Shown: positions 1 to 9,460, counted from the stretch's first letter. The stretch is DNA of 64,000 nucleotides from Zhongshania antarctica (GCF_014202945.1 NZ_JACHHW010000001.1:186001-250000), one strand, 5' to 3'. Notes: a model not told the origin generated them from the letters alone. Translations and numbers: made by a program.

Positions 1-1172
1 CTGCGCTGCACTTCATTTGAACCGGCATAGATGGACGCCGCTCGGGTGTTTAGGTAGTAAGGCATAACGAGCATGTCAGACTCCTCGCCAAAGCCAGCAA
101 TATCGCTACCCACCGCCAGCGCTGCGGTTTGCAATGGCAGGGCATCTAGGCCGACAATATCCAGCTGCAATTCAGAAAATTTTTGCATCACTTCCGAGCT
201 AATAATTTTTAACAGCGACGCCATGGGTCCGGGGTTTTCACCGTGTTTTAAATTGGCATTCACACGCTTTTCAGTGTGTTCAACTGCACGAACGTCAATT
301 TCGAGTTCCGTTAGACGGCGCTGAATATGCACATCATCGGCCACACTGCGCCCGCTATCATCGAGGGCAAGGCTGCTGCGGGCGCGTAATTTTTCTAAGG
401 CAGGCACTAACCAAGCGCCAAAGCTGCTACCGCCGCGCTCAAACTCAAGCACGTATTTCGCGACATTCCAGCCTTTATTTTCCTCGCCAATGCGATTGCG
501 CTTAGGCACCCGCACATCACTGAAAAACACCTCACATTGTTCCGGGCAGCCATCTAAACCAACGATGGGCCGCACTTCAATACCGGGGAAATTCATATCG
601 AGCAATAAAAATGTGATTCCCGCTTGGGGTTTACCGGCGCTACTGGTTCTCACCAATGCGAACATTTTATTGGCGTGATGGCCGTAGGTCGTCCAGGTTT
701 TTGAGCCATTGAGAATATAGTCATCACCATCGCTGTCCGCTCGGCATTTCAGTGCAGCCAAATCTGAGCCGGCACCTGGTTCGGAGTAACCCTGACACCA
801 AAAATCCTCCCCCGACAACATCCCCGGCAAAAACTCTTCCTTCTGCTCTTGTGTGCCAAACCCCAATACCGCGGGTCCCACCATCTGTAAATTTTGTGGC
901 AATAACGGCGGCACGCCACGTCGATTACATTCCTCGGCGAAAATATAGCGCTGTTCAACAGTCCAGCCGGTACCGCCATATTCTAGTGGCCACGTGGGTG
1001 CAACCCAACCTTGGCGAAATAGAATTTTGTGCCATGCCATGGTTTCTTTGAAGGGCGCAAAAACGCTGGTCGTCTTACGTCCGGCCTCAAGAATTTCCTC
1101 GCTTGGCGCCACGTCCAAGAAGGCGCGAATCTCAGCGCGAAATTCAACTGAGTGCTGATCTTCTATTAACAA
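1..1172 (-). CDS. Acyl-CoA dehydrogenase, C-terminus cut by window edge
   Basis: FAD-dependent acyl-CoA dehydrogenase, which should introduce the alpha-beta double bond into an acyl-CoA and pass electrons to ETF in the cytoplasm. About 390 residues are visible. The substrate- and flavin-binding motif GYSEPGAGSD lies near residue 130, followed by an NGSKTWTTYGHHAN beta-domain segment. Close to the edge is a helix ending SIYAGSNEVQR, typical of the C-terminal domain. I chose a TTG start because AGGGG sits 8 nt upstream (1181-1185) and no in-frame ATG gives the right N-terminus. A thioesterase lies 52 bp upstream on the same strand, so the two are probably cotranscribed. The substrate cannot be read from the sequence. 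Confidence 0.9.
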   Translation of the reverse strand, partial: MLIEDQHSVEFRAEIRAFLDVAPSEEILEAGRKTTSVFAPFKETMAWHKILFRQGWVAPTWPLEYGGTGWTVEQRYIFAEECNRRGVPPLLPQNLQMVGPAVLGFGTQEQKEEFLPGMLSGEDFWCQGYSEPGAGSDLAALKCRADSDGDDYILNGSKTWTTYGHHANKMFALVRTSSAGKPQAGITFLLLDMNFPGIEVRPIVGLDGCPEQCEVFFSDVRVPKRNRIGEENKGWNVAKYVLEFERGGSSFGAWLVPALEKLRARSSLALDDSGRSVADDVHIQRRLTELEIDVRAVEHTEKRVNANLKHGENPGPMASLLKIISSEVMQKFSELQLDIVGLDALPLQTAALAVGSDIAGFGEESDMLVMPYYLNTRAASIYAGSNEVQR

Positions 1173-1224
1173 AATATAAACCCCTAAATAATAGCTCGTC
1201 GCATCAAACCGACTAAGGTGTTAA

Positions 1225-1644
1225 TTACGAGCGCGCAATGCGTAAAAAGCCGAGCATCTCTCCTTTTAATACCTCGCGAGTTGCCACCGGAATCATTCCA
1301 ACGGCACCATCTAACTTTGAGACCAAGACCATAACCGAGCTACCCACGGCCAATAATTTATCCGCTTGATAAAAACGGCACCCCAAGGTGCAGCTACATT
1401 TCCCCAGTTCAATGACCGACAGCTCTAGTTCAACACTGGGGTGCGGCTGACAGGCGTGTAAATAATCAAATTGCAGCGACTGCTGCTGCCAAGCTTGTGA
1501 AAGACATGCCTTATCGCCTTGGGTGTGGCACTCGTCCAAATAGATTTTACCTGCCGCTTCAAACCACGCGCTGATCACCGCGTTTTTCACTAAACCACGG
1601 TCATCGTATTGACCTTCATCGGCGACAAACTGCTTATGTTGCAT
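1225..1644 (-). CDS. Hotdog-fold acyl-CoA thioesterase (4HBT/YbgC-like)
   Basis: Predicted cytoplasmic thioesterase of 139 residues that would release free acid and CoA from an acyl-CoA. The N-terminal stretch QYDDRGLVKNAVISAWFEAA resembles the DxDxxGHVNNxxYxxYxExA signature of YbgC/FadM-type enzymes. It departs from the signature at the usual His-Val-Asn (here Leu-Val-Lys), so the active-site loop is divergent. The length is normal for a single hotdog domain. It reads directly into the acyl-CoA dehydrogenase. The family is moderately certain; the substrate is unknown. Confidence 0.7.
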   Translation of the reverse strand: MQHKQFVADEGQYDDRGLVKNAVISAWFEAAGKIYLDECHTQGDKACLSQAWQQQSLQFDYLHACQPHPSVELELSVIELGKCSCTLGCRFYQADKLLAVGSSVMVLVSKLDGAVGMIPVATREVLKGEMLGFLRIARS

Positions 1645-1686
1645 AGCGTGTTAACTCACTGCTCATTATGGCTAGGGTGCGCCATT

Positions 1687-1821
1687 TTATTTCACCAACA
1701 TACTATTTAAGCGCTGACCAATAATAGTTTCAGCTTCGCTCATCATTCTCGATATCAAGGTCTCGCGACGTGGCAAATCGTGGATCAGGCCCATAGCGCA
1801 GAACTGTAAACACTCCCCCCG
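1687..1821 (-). pseudogene. Possible C-terminal remnant of an enoyl-CoA hydratase-like gene
   Basis: An open frame of 45 codons ends in TAA at 1687-1689 and is closed upstream by TAG at 1822-1824. The peptide contains AMGLIHDLPRRETLISRMM and then SEAETIIGQRL. This resembles the segment A-x-x-x-GL[IV]-x-x-[VL]-x-P-R-x-x-L near the C-terminus of crotonases. No N-terminal part is found in any frame, and no ribosome site precedes the internal ATG at 1792-1794. A decayed crotonase fits the fatty-acid neighbourhood, but the match rests on a short stretch and could be chance or a small protein. Confidence 0.25.
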
Positions 1822-2023
1822 CTAAGGCACAGGTCGGTGCACGTCAGCACTTGTCTATTTACGTCACCGCACCACTGCAGCAGCCGAACCTAAAGTAGCA
1901 TGCAGTGCTCAGTGAGAATGCGGTGGCGCAGAATAACCACCGCTGACGTGCCATGCTCTAGTGACAAATTCATAGAGCATGGAGAATGTAAGCTTAATAG
2001 CAGACTGCCACCAGAGGTTCTCC
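1822..2023. other. Intergenic region between divergent acyl-CoA genes
   Basis: With the putative remnant at 1687-1821, this makes a gene-poor stretch of about 380 bp between the thioesterase (minus) and the acyl-CoA ligase (plus). It must hold promoters for both directions. I could not pick out a convincing -35/-10 pair. The only clear signal is the ribosome site AGAGG at 2013-2017, 6 nt before the preferred ligase ATG. Confidence 0.4.
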
Positions 2024-3583
2024 ATGCTTATCCACCAGATGATTGAGTTCAATGCCATCAATCACTCAGAGCAAACCGCCATAAAATTTGGTGAGCACAG
2101 CCAAACCTATGCCGACTTTAACCAACTCGCTAATCGCCTGGCTCGGGGTCTAATCGCACTGGGGCTATCACCTGGCAGTCGCGTTGCATTACTGAGCAAA
2201 AACAACGCTGAGTTTCCACTCATTGCAACAGCATGCATGAAAAGCGGGCTATGCTTAGTACCACTAAACTACCGTTTGGCCGCACAAGAAGTTGCCTATA
2301 TCTTGCGGGATTGTAGTGCCGACGTGCTCATTTGCGGTGACGACACATTATGCCTACTCGCCGAACAAAGTGGCGAAACTGAGAGCATCCCCCATCGTTT
2401 TAGCCTAGCGCAAACAACGGAAATATGGCCAAGCATAGCGTGTGTATACAGCGACAATAGCAGTAAATTGGCAAGCCTCGATCAACATGAAAAACTGATT
2501 GCAGCACAGATCTACACCAGCGGCACCACTGGCCACCCCAAGGGCGTAATGATTGGCTACCAGCAATTGCTAAGCGGCTACGTCATGAGCAACCACATCA
2601 GCCCGCGCCAGCAAGTAGCCCACAATTGCATTATGCCGCTACCGCTGTTTCATGTTGCTGGTTTCGCGGCCATGATGTTCTGGCTTGGCAATGGCTGTAG
2701 CATTGAACTCGTCGCGGACTTTCATCCTCAAGAAATAGTCGATGCGATTACGAGTAGTAGTAACTGCGATATCGTGCTCGTGCCTGCCATGATCCAGGCT
2801 ATGTTGGCGTTTGTTCCCAATATACAAGACTATGATTTTACTCCCTTAAAACGAATTACCTATGGCGCTTCGCCCATTTCTATCGACGTTTTGCAGCAAG
2901 CCCTCGCTATATTTAAATGTGATTTTGTGCAGGGATTTGGTATGAGCGAACTCAGCTGTATGGTGCTCAGTTTGTCGGCCGACGATCACCGACGCGCCCT
3001 CGCCGGCGAACCCCAGTTGCTTCGGTCCTGCGGCCGAGCACTCCCCGGTGCAGAGCTGAAAATCATCAATGAGCAAGGTAGCGAACTCCCGACAGGTGAA
3101 ACTGGCGAGCTATTAGTGCGCTCCCCCACCACCATGATCGGCTACTGGCAGCAAGCGGACAAAACTGCCCAAACCCTCTGCAATGGCTGGCTGCGCACTG
3201 GCGACGCAGGTTTTATCGACGACGAAGGCTATTTCTATATTCGCGACCGAGTTAAAGACATGATTGTCTCCGGCGGTGAAAATATTTATCCCGCCGAAAT
3301 TGAGAATGCCTTATTCAGTCACCCCCAAATTCAGGACGTTGCGGTTATCGGCGTTCCGGATCATAAGTTTGGCGAGACCCCACTCGCAATCTGCGTTTTA
3401 ACGCCCGGCAGCGAGCTACTCAGCGAAGATCTCATCGCCTACTGTAAAGAGCGCTTAGCAGCCTACAAGTCACCCCGACAGTTTGAGTTTATCGCGGCGC
3501 TTCCTCGCAACCCCTCAGGCAAGGTGCTTAAGCGACTTTTGCGGGAACCGTATTGGCGAGACGCAGAGCGCCAAGTCGGCTAG
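2024..3583 (+). CDS. Acyl-CoA ligase (AMP-forming, ANL superfamily), copy 1
   Basis: Activates a carboxylic acid to its acyl-CoA by way of an acyl-adenylate. The phosphate-binding motif YTSGTTGHPKGV is near residue 165 and the adenylate motif YGASPIS near residue 285. The hinge region RDRVKDMIVSGGENIYP and the C-terminal catalytic lysine in NPSGKVLKR are both intact. An ATG at 1979 would add 15 residues, but I prefer 2024. It has AGAGG 6 nt upstream, and the paralogue at 16471 begins with the same residues, MLIHQ. About 519 residues, normal for the family. Fatty or aromatic acid substrates are both possible. Confidence 0.9.
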   Translation: MLIHQMIEFNAINHSEQTAIKFGEHSQTYADFNQLANRLARGLIALGLSPGSRVALLSKNNAEFPLIATACMKSGLCLVPLNYRLAAQEVAYILRDCSADVLICGDDTLCLLAEQSGETESIPHRFSLAQTTEIWPSIACVYSDNSSKLASLDQHEKLIAAQIYTSGTTGHPKGVMIGYQQLLSGYVMSNHISPRQQVAHNCIMPLPLFHVAGFAAMMFWLGNGCSIELVADFHPQEIVDAITSSSNCDIVLVPAMIQAMLAFVPNIQDYDFTPLKRITYGASPISIDVLQQALAIFKCDFVQGFGMSELSCMVLSLSADDHRRALAGEPQLLRSCGRALPGAELKIINEQGSELPTGETGELLVRSPTTMIGYWQQADKTAQTLCNGWLRTGDAGFIDDEGYFYIRDRVKDMIVSGGENIYPAEIENALFSHPQIQDVAVIGVPDHKFGETPLAICVLTPGSELLSEDLIAYCKERLAAYKSPRQFEFIAALPRNPSGKVLKRLLREPYWRDAERQVG

Positions 3584-3646
3584 CCGCAAGAAAATTTGGC
3601 AATATTAAAATATAAATGTCCGGCCTAGTGACGGCTATCTAGCGCC

Positions 3647-4123
3647 GTGCTAGTGTGCGCGCAATCAACAGGCTATGCGATATTTTCGCAAGAGGAACTA
3701 GCCGCTTTGCCTATTATTAAAGCCACTACATACACGCAATTTTATGCGAAGTACCTTCGCAGATTGCACGCCGTGGCTGTTCACAAACCACTCATTGGCG
3801 GCTTTGCGGCGCTGATAACCCTATTTGTGCTGCTCGGGGCCAGCTCAAGCCTACCCTCGTCATATTTTACTGTCGTCAACGGCGATACGAGCAATGAGTT
3901 CGCACTGACCTCCCATGGTTTCAGTTTTGTGGAACCACGGCGACTGAATGCCGACAGCGGGACTCAGCCCGACGCCGAAAAAGCGATCGCGACCGAAATC
4001 CAAAACTTATCCGCCAGTATCGACTCAGATTTTGGCAGCACCGATTACGGCCATTGCTTTGACCAGCGCCAACGGTATTTCTTAAACAGCTTAAGTCCTC
4101 GCGCCCCTCCACTACAGAGTTAA
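3647..4123 (+). CDS. Uncertain ORF with one membrane segment, upstream of secDF
   Basis: Open frame of 158 codons from a GTG with no clear ribosome site. It has one hydrophobic segment (about residues 50-70) following YLRRLHAVAVHKPL, then a soluble acidic tail. The segment loosely recalls the region before the second large loop of RND pumps, so a decayed transporter fragment is one possibility. It ends 127 bp before the SecDF start on the same strand. No family is recognised, and it may not be expressed. Confidence 0.3.
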   Translation: MLVCAQSTGYAIFSQEELAALPIIKATTYTQFYAKYLRRLHAVAVHKPLIGGFAALITLFVLLGASSSLPSSYFTVVNGDTSNEFALTSHGFSFVEPRRLNADSGTQPDAEKAIATEIQNLSASIDSDFGSTDYGHCFDQRQRYFLNSLSPRAPPLQS

Positions 4124-4250
4124 GCCGACTAATACTGCCACGACCAGCCTGCGTCGTAACAAGTATTCGGCACCGCCTCAAAAAAAAAGCGACGAAATAT
4201 TAATATTCGGTGACCACCGCTATGCCGTGGCGCCTTGCCGTGAGAAATAT

Positions 4251-6782
4251 ATGCATCACTTTAAACTCAAAGTTCTAAGTTATATCGCCATCGTACTCCT
4301 TGGCATCATTACTGCACTACCCAGCCTCCTGCCGAGCAATTACCTCGAAAGTGCACCCGCTTGGTACCAGCATCATAAGGTTACCCTAGGCTTAGACCTA
4401 CGCGGCGGCTCTCACCTGTTGCTGCACATTGACGACAAAAAATTAATCGCCGATACCAGCCTGCAATTCGCCGACAAGCTCAGTAGCAAACTACGAGAGA
4501 ACGCCATCAGCGCATCCCCCGCCAAAGTAAATACCGACTCAATTGTGGTGGAATTGCGACATTCCGCGCAGTTATCCGCGGCGGAGCAGCTCGTTATCGA
4601 TTTGCAAAAAGACCAAGTTCCGCGCCCATTCCGGGTAAGTACAAGCGACAATCACTTGCTTATTGATATGAGCAAGTCCTACCGCGAGACACTCTTGGCC
4701 GACGCAGTGCAGCGCAGCTTAGAAGTGCTTAAACGCCGGATTAATGAGACCGGAGTGGTTGAACCCTTAATTACCAGCCAAGGTAAAAACGGCATACTCG
4801 TGCAATTACCTGGTGTAAAAGACCCCAGTAGAATCAAGGCTCTTATCGGCCGCACCGCACAAATGAGCTTCCACCTTGTTCACGAACCAGGACCCGATGG
4901 CGACGCCGCGACCCTGCGCTTAGCCGATGCCGAATCTCAACAACTTTACACTCTAAACCGGCTAGCCTTATTAAGCGGCGGCGACGTCAGCGATGCTCGC
5001 TTGGGCTTTGACCCAAACACCCAAGAAGCCGTCGTAAACTTTCGATTAAATCAGCACGGCGCAGAAATCTTTGCCGATATCACCAAAGCCAATATTGGCC
5101 GCGCCTTTGCGGTAGTACTGGACGACGTTGTCGTTACCGCGCCGGTTATTCGTGGCGTCATTGGCGGTGGCTCTGGACAAATTAGCGGCAATTTCACGAG
5201 TCGAGAGGCCGGCGACCTTGCCCTACTTTTACGCGCTGGCTCGCTTCCCGCGTCATTAACCATCGTCGAGGAACGCACCGTTGGCCCCGATCTCGGCAGC
5301 GACGCGATTGCCATGGGCGTCACGACCGGCCTCATTGGCGCAGCATTGGTCCTCTCCTTTATGATGGCCGCCTACGGTCGCTGGGGGCTAATCGCCAATA
5401 CCGCGCTGGTCGTTTACTCCACTTTATTGATTGCCGCGCTGGCCGCTCTAAACGCCACGCTAACCCTACCGGGTATTGCCGGCTTAATTCTGAGCCTCGG
5501 CATGGCAGTAGACGCCAACATCCTGATAAATGAACGAATTAAGGAGGAGTGTCGCGCCGCAGTTAGCGGCCGCTATGCAGTACAACGAGGATTCGAACGC
5601 GCCTTCAGTACCATTCTAGACTCCAATATCACCACCTTAATTGCCGTGGGGCTCCTCTTTCTTTTCGGCAGCGGCCCGGTACGCGGTTTTGCCGTCACCA
5701 TGGCTGTCGGGCTTGTGCTATCGATGTTTACCTCGATTGCCTTTACTCGTCTCATCATTGATTGGCGAGTCAATCGTCTGGGCAGAAAACCCCTGAACAT
5801 TCAGGGACTTCGGCTGTTAAACAGCTTCGGCAAACACAAGACGATACCCTTTCTAAAGGCCAGCCGCGCCGGCATCATCGGCTCAGCAATCTTATCTCTG
5901 GCATCGCTAGCCCTACTCTTTCAGCCAGGTCTTAATACCGGCATCGATTTTAATGGCGGCACGGTACTCGAGGTGCGCAGCACCTCAACGACCAGCATAG
6001 ACACCGTGCGGCAAAGCCTACGCAGCATCGCCCTCGATAATTTCGCCATTCAAGAATTCGGTGAACAAGGCAATTTTCTAGTGCGTCTGCCCAGTCAGAC
6101 GCAAACTAAAAGTCCAGAAGCAGACATCGCCGCGATCAAAACGGCAATTGCCACGGTCGACGCCCAAGTGACGTTTCCACGCTTAGAAATGGTTGGTCCA
6201 AGCGTCAGCGGCGAGTTTATCGCAACCAGTGCCATTGCCGTTTTATTAGCCTGCGGTGGGATGTTTATCTACTTATGGAGTCGCTACGAGCGCTATTTTG
6301 CGATCGGCGCCATGGCTACCTTGGCATTGGATGTTACCAAGACCTTAGGTTTCTTTGCCCTAACTGGGGTCGAGTTTAACCTCACTGCAATCGCCGCGCT
6401 GCTCGCCCTAATCGGCTATTCAGTAAACGACAAGGTCGTGGTATTTGACCGCATTCGCGAAAACTTGCGTGCCACACCCGACAAACCACTATACGAGCTT
6501 ATTAATGAAAGCCTAACATCGACCTTAAACCGGACCGTATTTACCTCTGCCACCACATTTTTAGCAATACTGCCGATGGGCATTGCAGGTGGTAGCGCCG
6601 TCGCGAGCTTTGCGCTGCCAATGCTGTTTGGCATTGTCATTGGCACCAGTTCATCTATTCTAATTGCGGCCCCGATTGTACTTCTACTCGGCGAGCGAAC
6701 AATGGAAAAAGTTAAATCCCAGGCACAACTAGGCATTAAAGCCAGACCGCAAAGCCTGTTTTTAAACGAAGATCGTCCTTAA
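4251..6782 (+). CDS. secDF: Fused protein translocase subunit SecDF
   Basis: Proton-motive-force-driven accessory of the SecYEG channel, pulling exported proteins through the inner membrane. SecD and SecF are joined in one chain of about 843 residues. The SecD half has LGLDLRGGSHLLL near residue 46, a periplasmic P1 domain, and GLILSLGMAVDANILINERI in the membrane part. The SecF half begins near residue 540 and has TGIDFNGGTVLEV and NDKVVVFDRIREN. A GTG at 4227 is open, but ATG 4251 has a GAG-type ribosome site 6 nt upstream and gives a sensible N-terminus. Gammaproteobacteria usually carry separate secD and secF beside yajC. Here no yajC, tgt or queA is nearby, so this may be a second, specialised copy. 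Confidence 0.92.
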   Translation: MHHFKLKVLSYIAIVLLGIITALPSLLPSNYLESAPAWYQHHKVTLGLDLRGGSHLLLHIDDKKLIADTSLQFADKLSSKLRENAISASPAKVNTDSIVVELRHSAQLSAAEQLVIDLQKDQVPRPFRVSTSDNHLLIDMSKSYRETLLADAVQRSLEVLKRRINETGVVEPLITSQGKNGILVQLPGVKDPSRIKALIGRTAQMSFHLVHEPGPDGDAATLRLADAESQQLYTLNRLALLSGGDVSDARLGFDPNTQEAVVNFRLNQHGAEIFADITKANIGRAFAVVLDDVVVTAPVIRGVIGGGSGQISGNFTSREAGDLALLLRAGSLPASLTIVEERTVGPDLGSDAIAMGVTTGLIGAALVLSFMMAAYGRWGLIANTALVVYSTLLIAALAALNATLTLPGIAGLILSLGMAVDANILINERIKEECRAAVSGRYAVQRGFERAFSTILDSNITTLIAVGLLFLFGSGPVRGFAVTMAVGLVLSMFTSIAFTRLIIDWRVNRLGRKPLNIQGLRLLNSFGKHKTIPFLKASRAGIIGSAILSLASLALLFQPGLNTGIDFNGGTVLEVRSTSTTSIDTVRQSLRSIALDNFAIQEFGEQGNFLVRLPSQTQTKSPEADIAAIKTAIATVDAQVTFPRLEMVGPSVSGEFIATSAIAVLLACGGMFIYLWSRYERYFAIGAMATLALDVTKTLGFFALTGVEFNLTAIAALLALIGYSVNDKVVVFDRIRENLRATPDKPLYELINESLTSTLNRTVFTSATTFLAILPMGIAGGSAVASFALPMLFGIVIGTSSSILIAAPIVLLLGERTMEKVKSQAQLGIKARPQSLFLNEDRP

Positions 6783-6787
6783 TTTGC

Positions 6788-6831
6788 ACCAGGCTCCCGT
6801 AGACTGTATCAGTGGTCTCCGGGGACCTGGT
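6788..6831. terminator. Imperfect hairpin between convergent genes
   Basis: ACCAGG (6788-6793) pairs with CCTGGT (6826-6831), and an inner CCCG/CGGG pair gives a long interrupted stem with a 20-nt loop. It lies between the convergent secDF and cytochrome genes. There is no T-tract on either side, so intrinsic termination is only a guess. Confidence 0.3.
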
Positions 6832-6850
6832 CGTTAGGCGCACTTAGAAA

Positions 6851-9460
6851 CTACAAGGTTTTTAAATACTCAATAATGGCTCGACGTTCAGCGTCAGTAA
6901 GCACATCACTAAACGCGTGACCGCCATTGCCCTGGCTAAACATAGTGGTGTTATAAACTTTACGATTCTCGATATCCTGATTGCTCAAGGTCGGCGGATT
7001 GGCGATATTCCAACCTAACAATAGGTTTCCGTAAAATTCGGATAGGAAAAAAGCAGACTCCAAACCCGTAGGGTTACATTGAATCGACGACGATACTCCC
7101 GCCGCGGCGCAGTCTAACTTCTCATACTTCCAGCCCAAACGCTCGCGATCATAGGCGCGATTAAAATCGCTATCAAAGCCCATCACCACTGCGCCTGCTT
7201 GGTCTGCGCGGGCAGGTTTCGAGACTCGCTTCCAAACAGTTGGCCGCTTACCTGAATCCAACAAACTCCAGACATCTGGCACCGCGCCATTATGAAGATA
7301 GGGTGCTGTCGCCCAAACGCCATACAACGGCGGTGCAGCGTAACCCGACGGACGCTCTTGTCCCTTAGCATCAATTTGCATGCCCGGCATATTTTGCACC
7401 CGACAATCGTCAATCCCTTCTCGGTTTGCGGTTTCTGGGTAAGCCACCGAGGTATTCGAGTTCGCCTCATTCGTACCCTCATTATAACTTTCCAAGCGCA
7501 CACGGTCGGTATCAATTACTTCAATAGGTACAACATAACTCGCGATCCCGACTAACGCCGGGTTGGCAAGAAACTCAGGCTTGTTCACATAGCGTGGGGA
7601 ATAGGCACCGTGGCAACTTGCACAGCTGCCATTGCCGCCTAGCGGTTTGGCAATAAGGTTATTTAAATTAACCGCCCACAGGTCTTTGGCGTGGAATAAC
7701 ACCGCGCCCTGTTCTGCAAGATCAGTGTTAATAACACTGGGATAAACCGGCGCACGCCGGGACATAATATAGTGGTCACCGTCCTGCACGTGGGCGCTAA
7801 TCCAGCCGGGATTCTGCTCGGGCACGCCGTATTTATTGGTCAGCAAGGGTGAGAACAAGGCAAAGTCCACGCGCACGGCATCACCGGGGAACATGGCATC
7901 AACAAATTTTACCGGGCGGTGACCAACGTTCCACCAAGCCGGCGTATCGCCCGTGCCGGTTGTGCCATTGTTCATCACCGCTGCAAATTGCTGGGGCGTT
8001 GTCACCCCGGTCAAGGCGGTAATATTAGAGAACTGAGCATTATTTGTGCCGCGTACCCGCCCGGCCAAACCGAGGCGATCGATTGCAACGCCACTGGGCG
8101 AGCCGAAGGCCGCAAAATCTCGGGAACTCACACTGGCATCTAACATGCCGCCACCGCCGCCGACCGCAAATTTATCGCCGATTTGTACGCCGTGGCAGCC
8201 CTGACAATTACTGTTAATCTCACCACTGTAGCTGCCGTCAGGAAAGCGCGTTTGAATCATACCGAAGGGCAAGGCGCCACTACCGCCGTTAGTGGCATTG
8301 GGATCTTCACCAGGCAGCGGGTAGGGATACTTGGGGTCCGGCGCACCAAAGCCATAGCGCTCGGCGACTAGCTCATCTAAGTTATCTGGGCGACCTGGCA
8401 AGCCCCATACCACCCATAAATTATTGTACTGATCGGCACTCAGCGCGGCATTGCCGTGAGGGTAGTCACCAGCAAAGGTGGTGGCTGGGCGAATGATTTC
8501 ACCGTCTGGGTAAGTTTTATAATTGCCGCTGGCATCCAGCATAGGGGCGTCACCCATAATCACCGCGCCGCGCTCAAAACTCGCCTTAAATTCGCCACAG
8601 GTTTTTGGATGGGGGTATTCATTTACCAACGCCGGATCTATATGACAGTCCTTCCAAAAGGCATTAAAATAAACTGCACGGCCGTCATTATATCCAGGCT
8701 TAACCAAGGCTCGCGGATCAACGGGTAAAACCGCCGTCGCCACCCAGTTTTTAGCCTCGCAGAAATCTACCCAGGCATGACCACCGCGGGAGCTGCCTAG
8801 CAGCGGCTGCTCAGTGCCGGTATCCACCGAAACCAAGCTACACTTTTGCGGGTCCGCCCAACATTGCAATAAACTACGCATATTGGCGTATTCCGCTGTG
8901 CTGACAGCCCACTGCTTGCCACCTACATGGGGATCGGTCTGGGCGCGACTGTCACTGGCTTTGAATAAAATAGGACTTTGTTCAACGCCGCCGCCAAGTC
9001 CATTCCAGTCGCTGTGCAATTTGAGCAATTCATCCGCTAAGCTGGCGTTCTTAATCAGCATAAAGCCACGGCCATCACCGGCACCATCAGAGTCAGCAAC
9101 GCCGCCAGCGACATGGCAGGTACTGCATATCTTTAACGAGCTGTGGACATTGGCTTTATAAAATTCGAATATCGGGTCCTTACCGCCACTTCCTGAACCG
9201 CTGCCATTGCCGTTGCCATCTGCAATATCCGGGGTATCGCAAGCATCGCCTATGCCGTCGTCGTCACTATCCGCATTTTGGCCGTCGGCATTGGCAACAA
9301 AGGGGCAATTGTCGTCTAAATCAACAATACCGTCCCCATCACTGTCGGTCAGGGGGTTGCCGACAATATCAACCACATCGCCGCTGGAACTGCCGCCACA
9401 GCCCACCATTAGGCTTGCGCTAAATAGTATTACCCAAAGAACACGCCGATACCTAGTCAT
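6851..9460 (-). CDS. Three-haem c-type lipoprotein, RoxA/MauG/peroxidase-like, with TSP3 repeats
   Basis: Predicted exported lipoprotein of about 869 residues. After the signal sequence and lipobox (LMVGC) come two acidic calcium-binding thrombospondin type-3-like repeats (SDGDGIVDLDDNCP, then DSDDDGIGDACD). A Gly-rich linker and three haem sites follow: CSTCH (about residue 112 from this start), CQGCH (419) and CASCH (613). The last two haems are 194 residues apart, close to the spacing I recall for rubber oxygenase RoxA. The C-terminal PPLYGVWATAPYLHNGAVP is typical of the bacterial cytochrome c peroxidase/MauG/RoxA group. ATG 9460 gives a compact signal peptide; an ATG at 9493 adds 11 residues. 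It could be a dioxygenase of hydrophobic polymers, a peroxidase or an electron carrier. The extra N-terminal haem is unusual. Confidence 0.82.
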   Translation of the reverse strand: MTRYRRVLWVILFSASLMVGCGGSSSGDVVDIVGNPLTDSDGDGIVDLDDNCPFVANADGQNADSDDDGIGDACDTPDIADGNGNGSGSGSGGKDPIFEFYKANVHSSLKICSTCHVAGGVADSDGAGDGRGFMLIKNASLADELLKLHSDWNGLGGGVEQSPILFKASDSRAQTDPHVGGKQWAVSTAEYANMRSLLQCWADPQKCSLVSVDTGTEQPLLGSSRGGHAWVDFCEAKNWVATAVLPVDPRALVKPGYNDGRAVYFNAFWKDCHIDPALVNEYPHPKTCGEFKASFERGAVIMGDAPMLDASGNYKTYPDGEIIRPATTFAGDYPHGNAALSADQYNNLWVVWGLPGRPDNLDELVAERYGFGAPDPKYPYPLPGEDPNATNGGSGALPFGMIQTRFPDGSYSGEINSNCQGCHGVQIGDKFAVGGGGGMLDASVSSRDFAAFGSPSGVAIDRLGLAGRVRGTNNAQFSNITALTGVTTPQQFAAVMNNGTTGTGDTPAWWNVGHRPVKFVDAMFPGDAVRVDFALFSPLLTNKYGVPEQNPGWISAHVQDGDHYIMSRRAPVYPSVINTDLAEQGAVLFHAKDLWAVNLNNLIAKPLGGNGSCASCHGAYSPRYVNKPEFLANPALVGIASYVVPIEVIDTDRVRLESYNEGTNEANSNTSVAYPETANREGIDDCRVQNMPGMQIDAKGQERPSGYAAPPLYGVWATAPYLHNGAVPDVWSLLDSGKRPTVWKRVSKPARADQAGAVVMGFDSDFNRAYDRERLGWKYEKLDCAAAGVSSSIQCNPTGLESAFFLSEFYGNLLLGWNIANPPTLSNQDIENRKVYNTTMFSQGNGGHAFSDVLTDAERRAIIEYLKTL

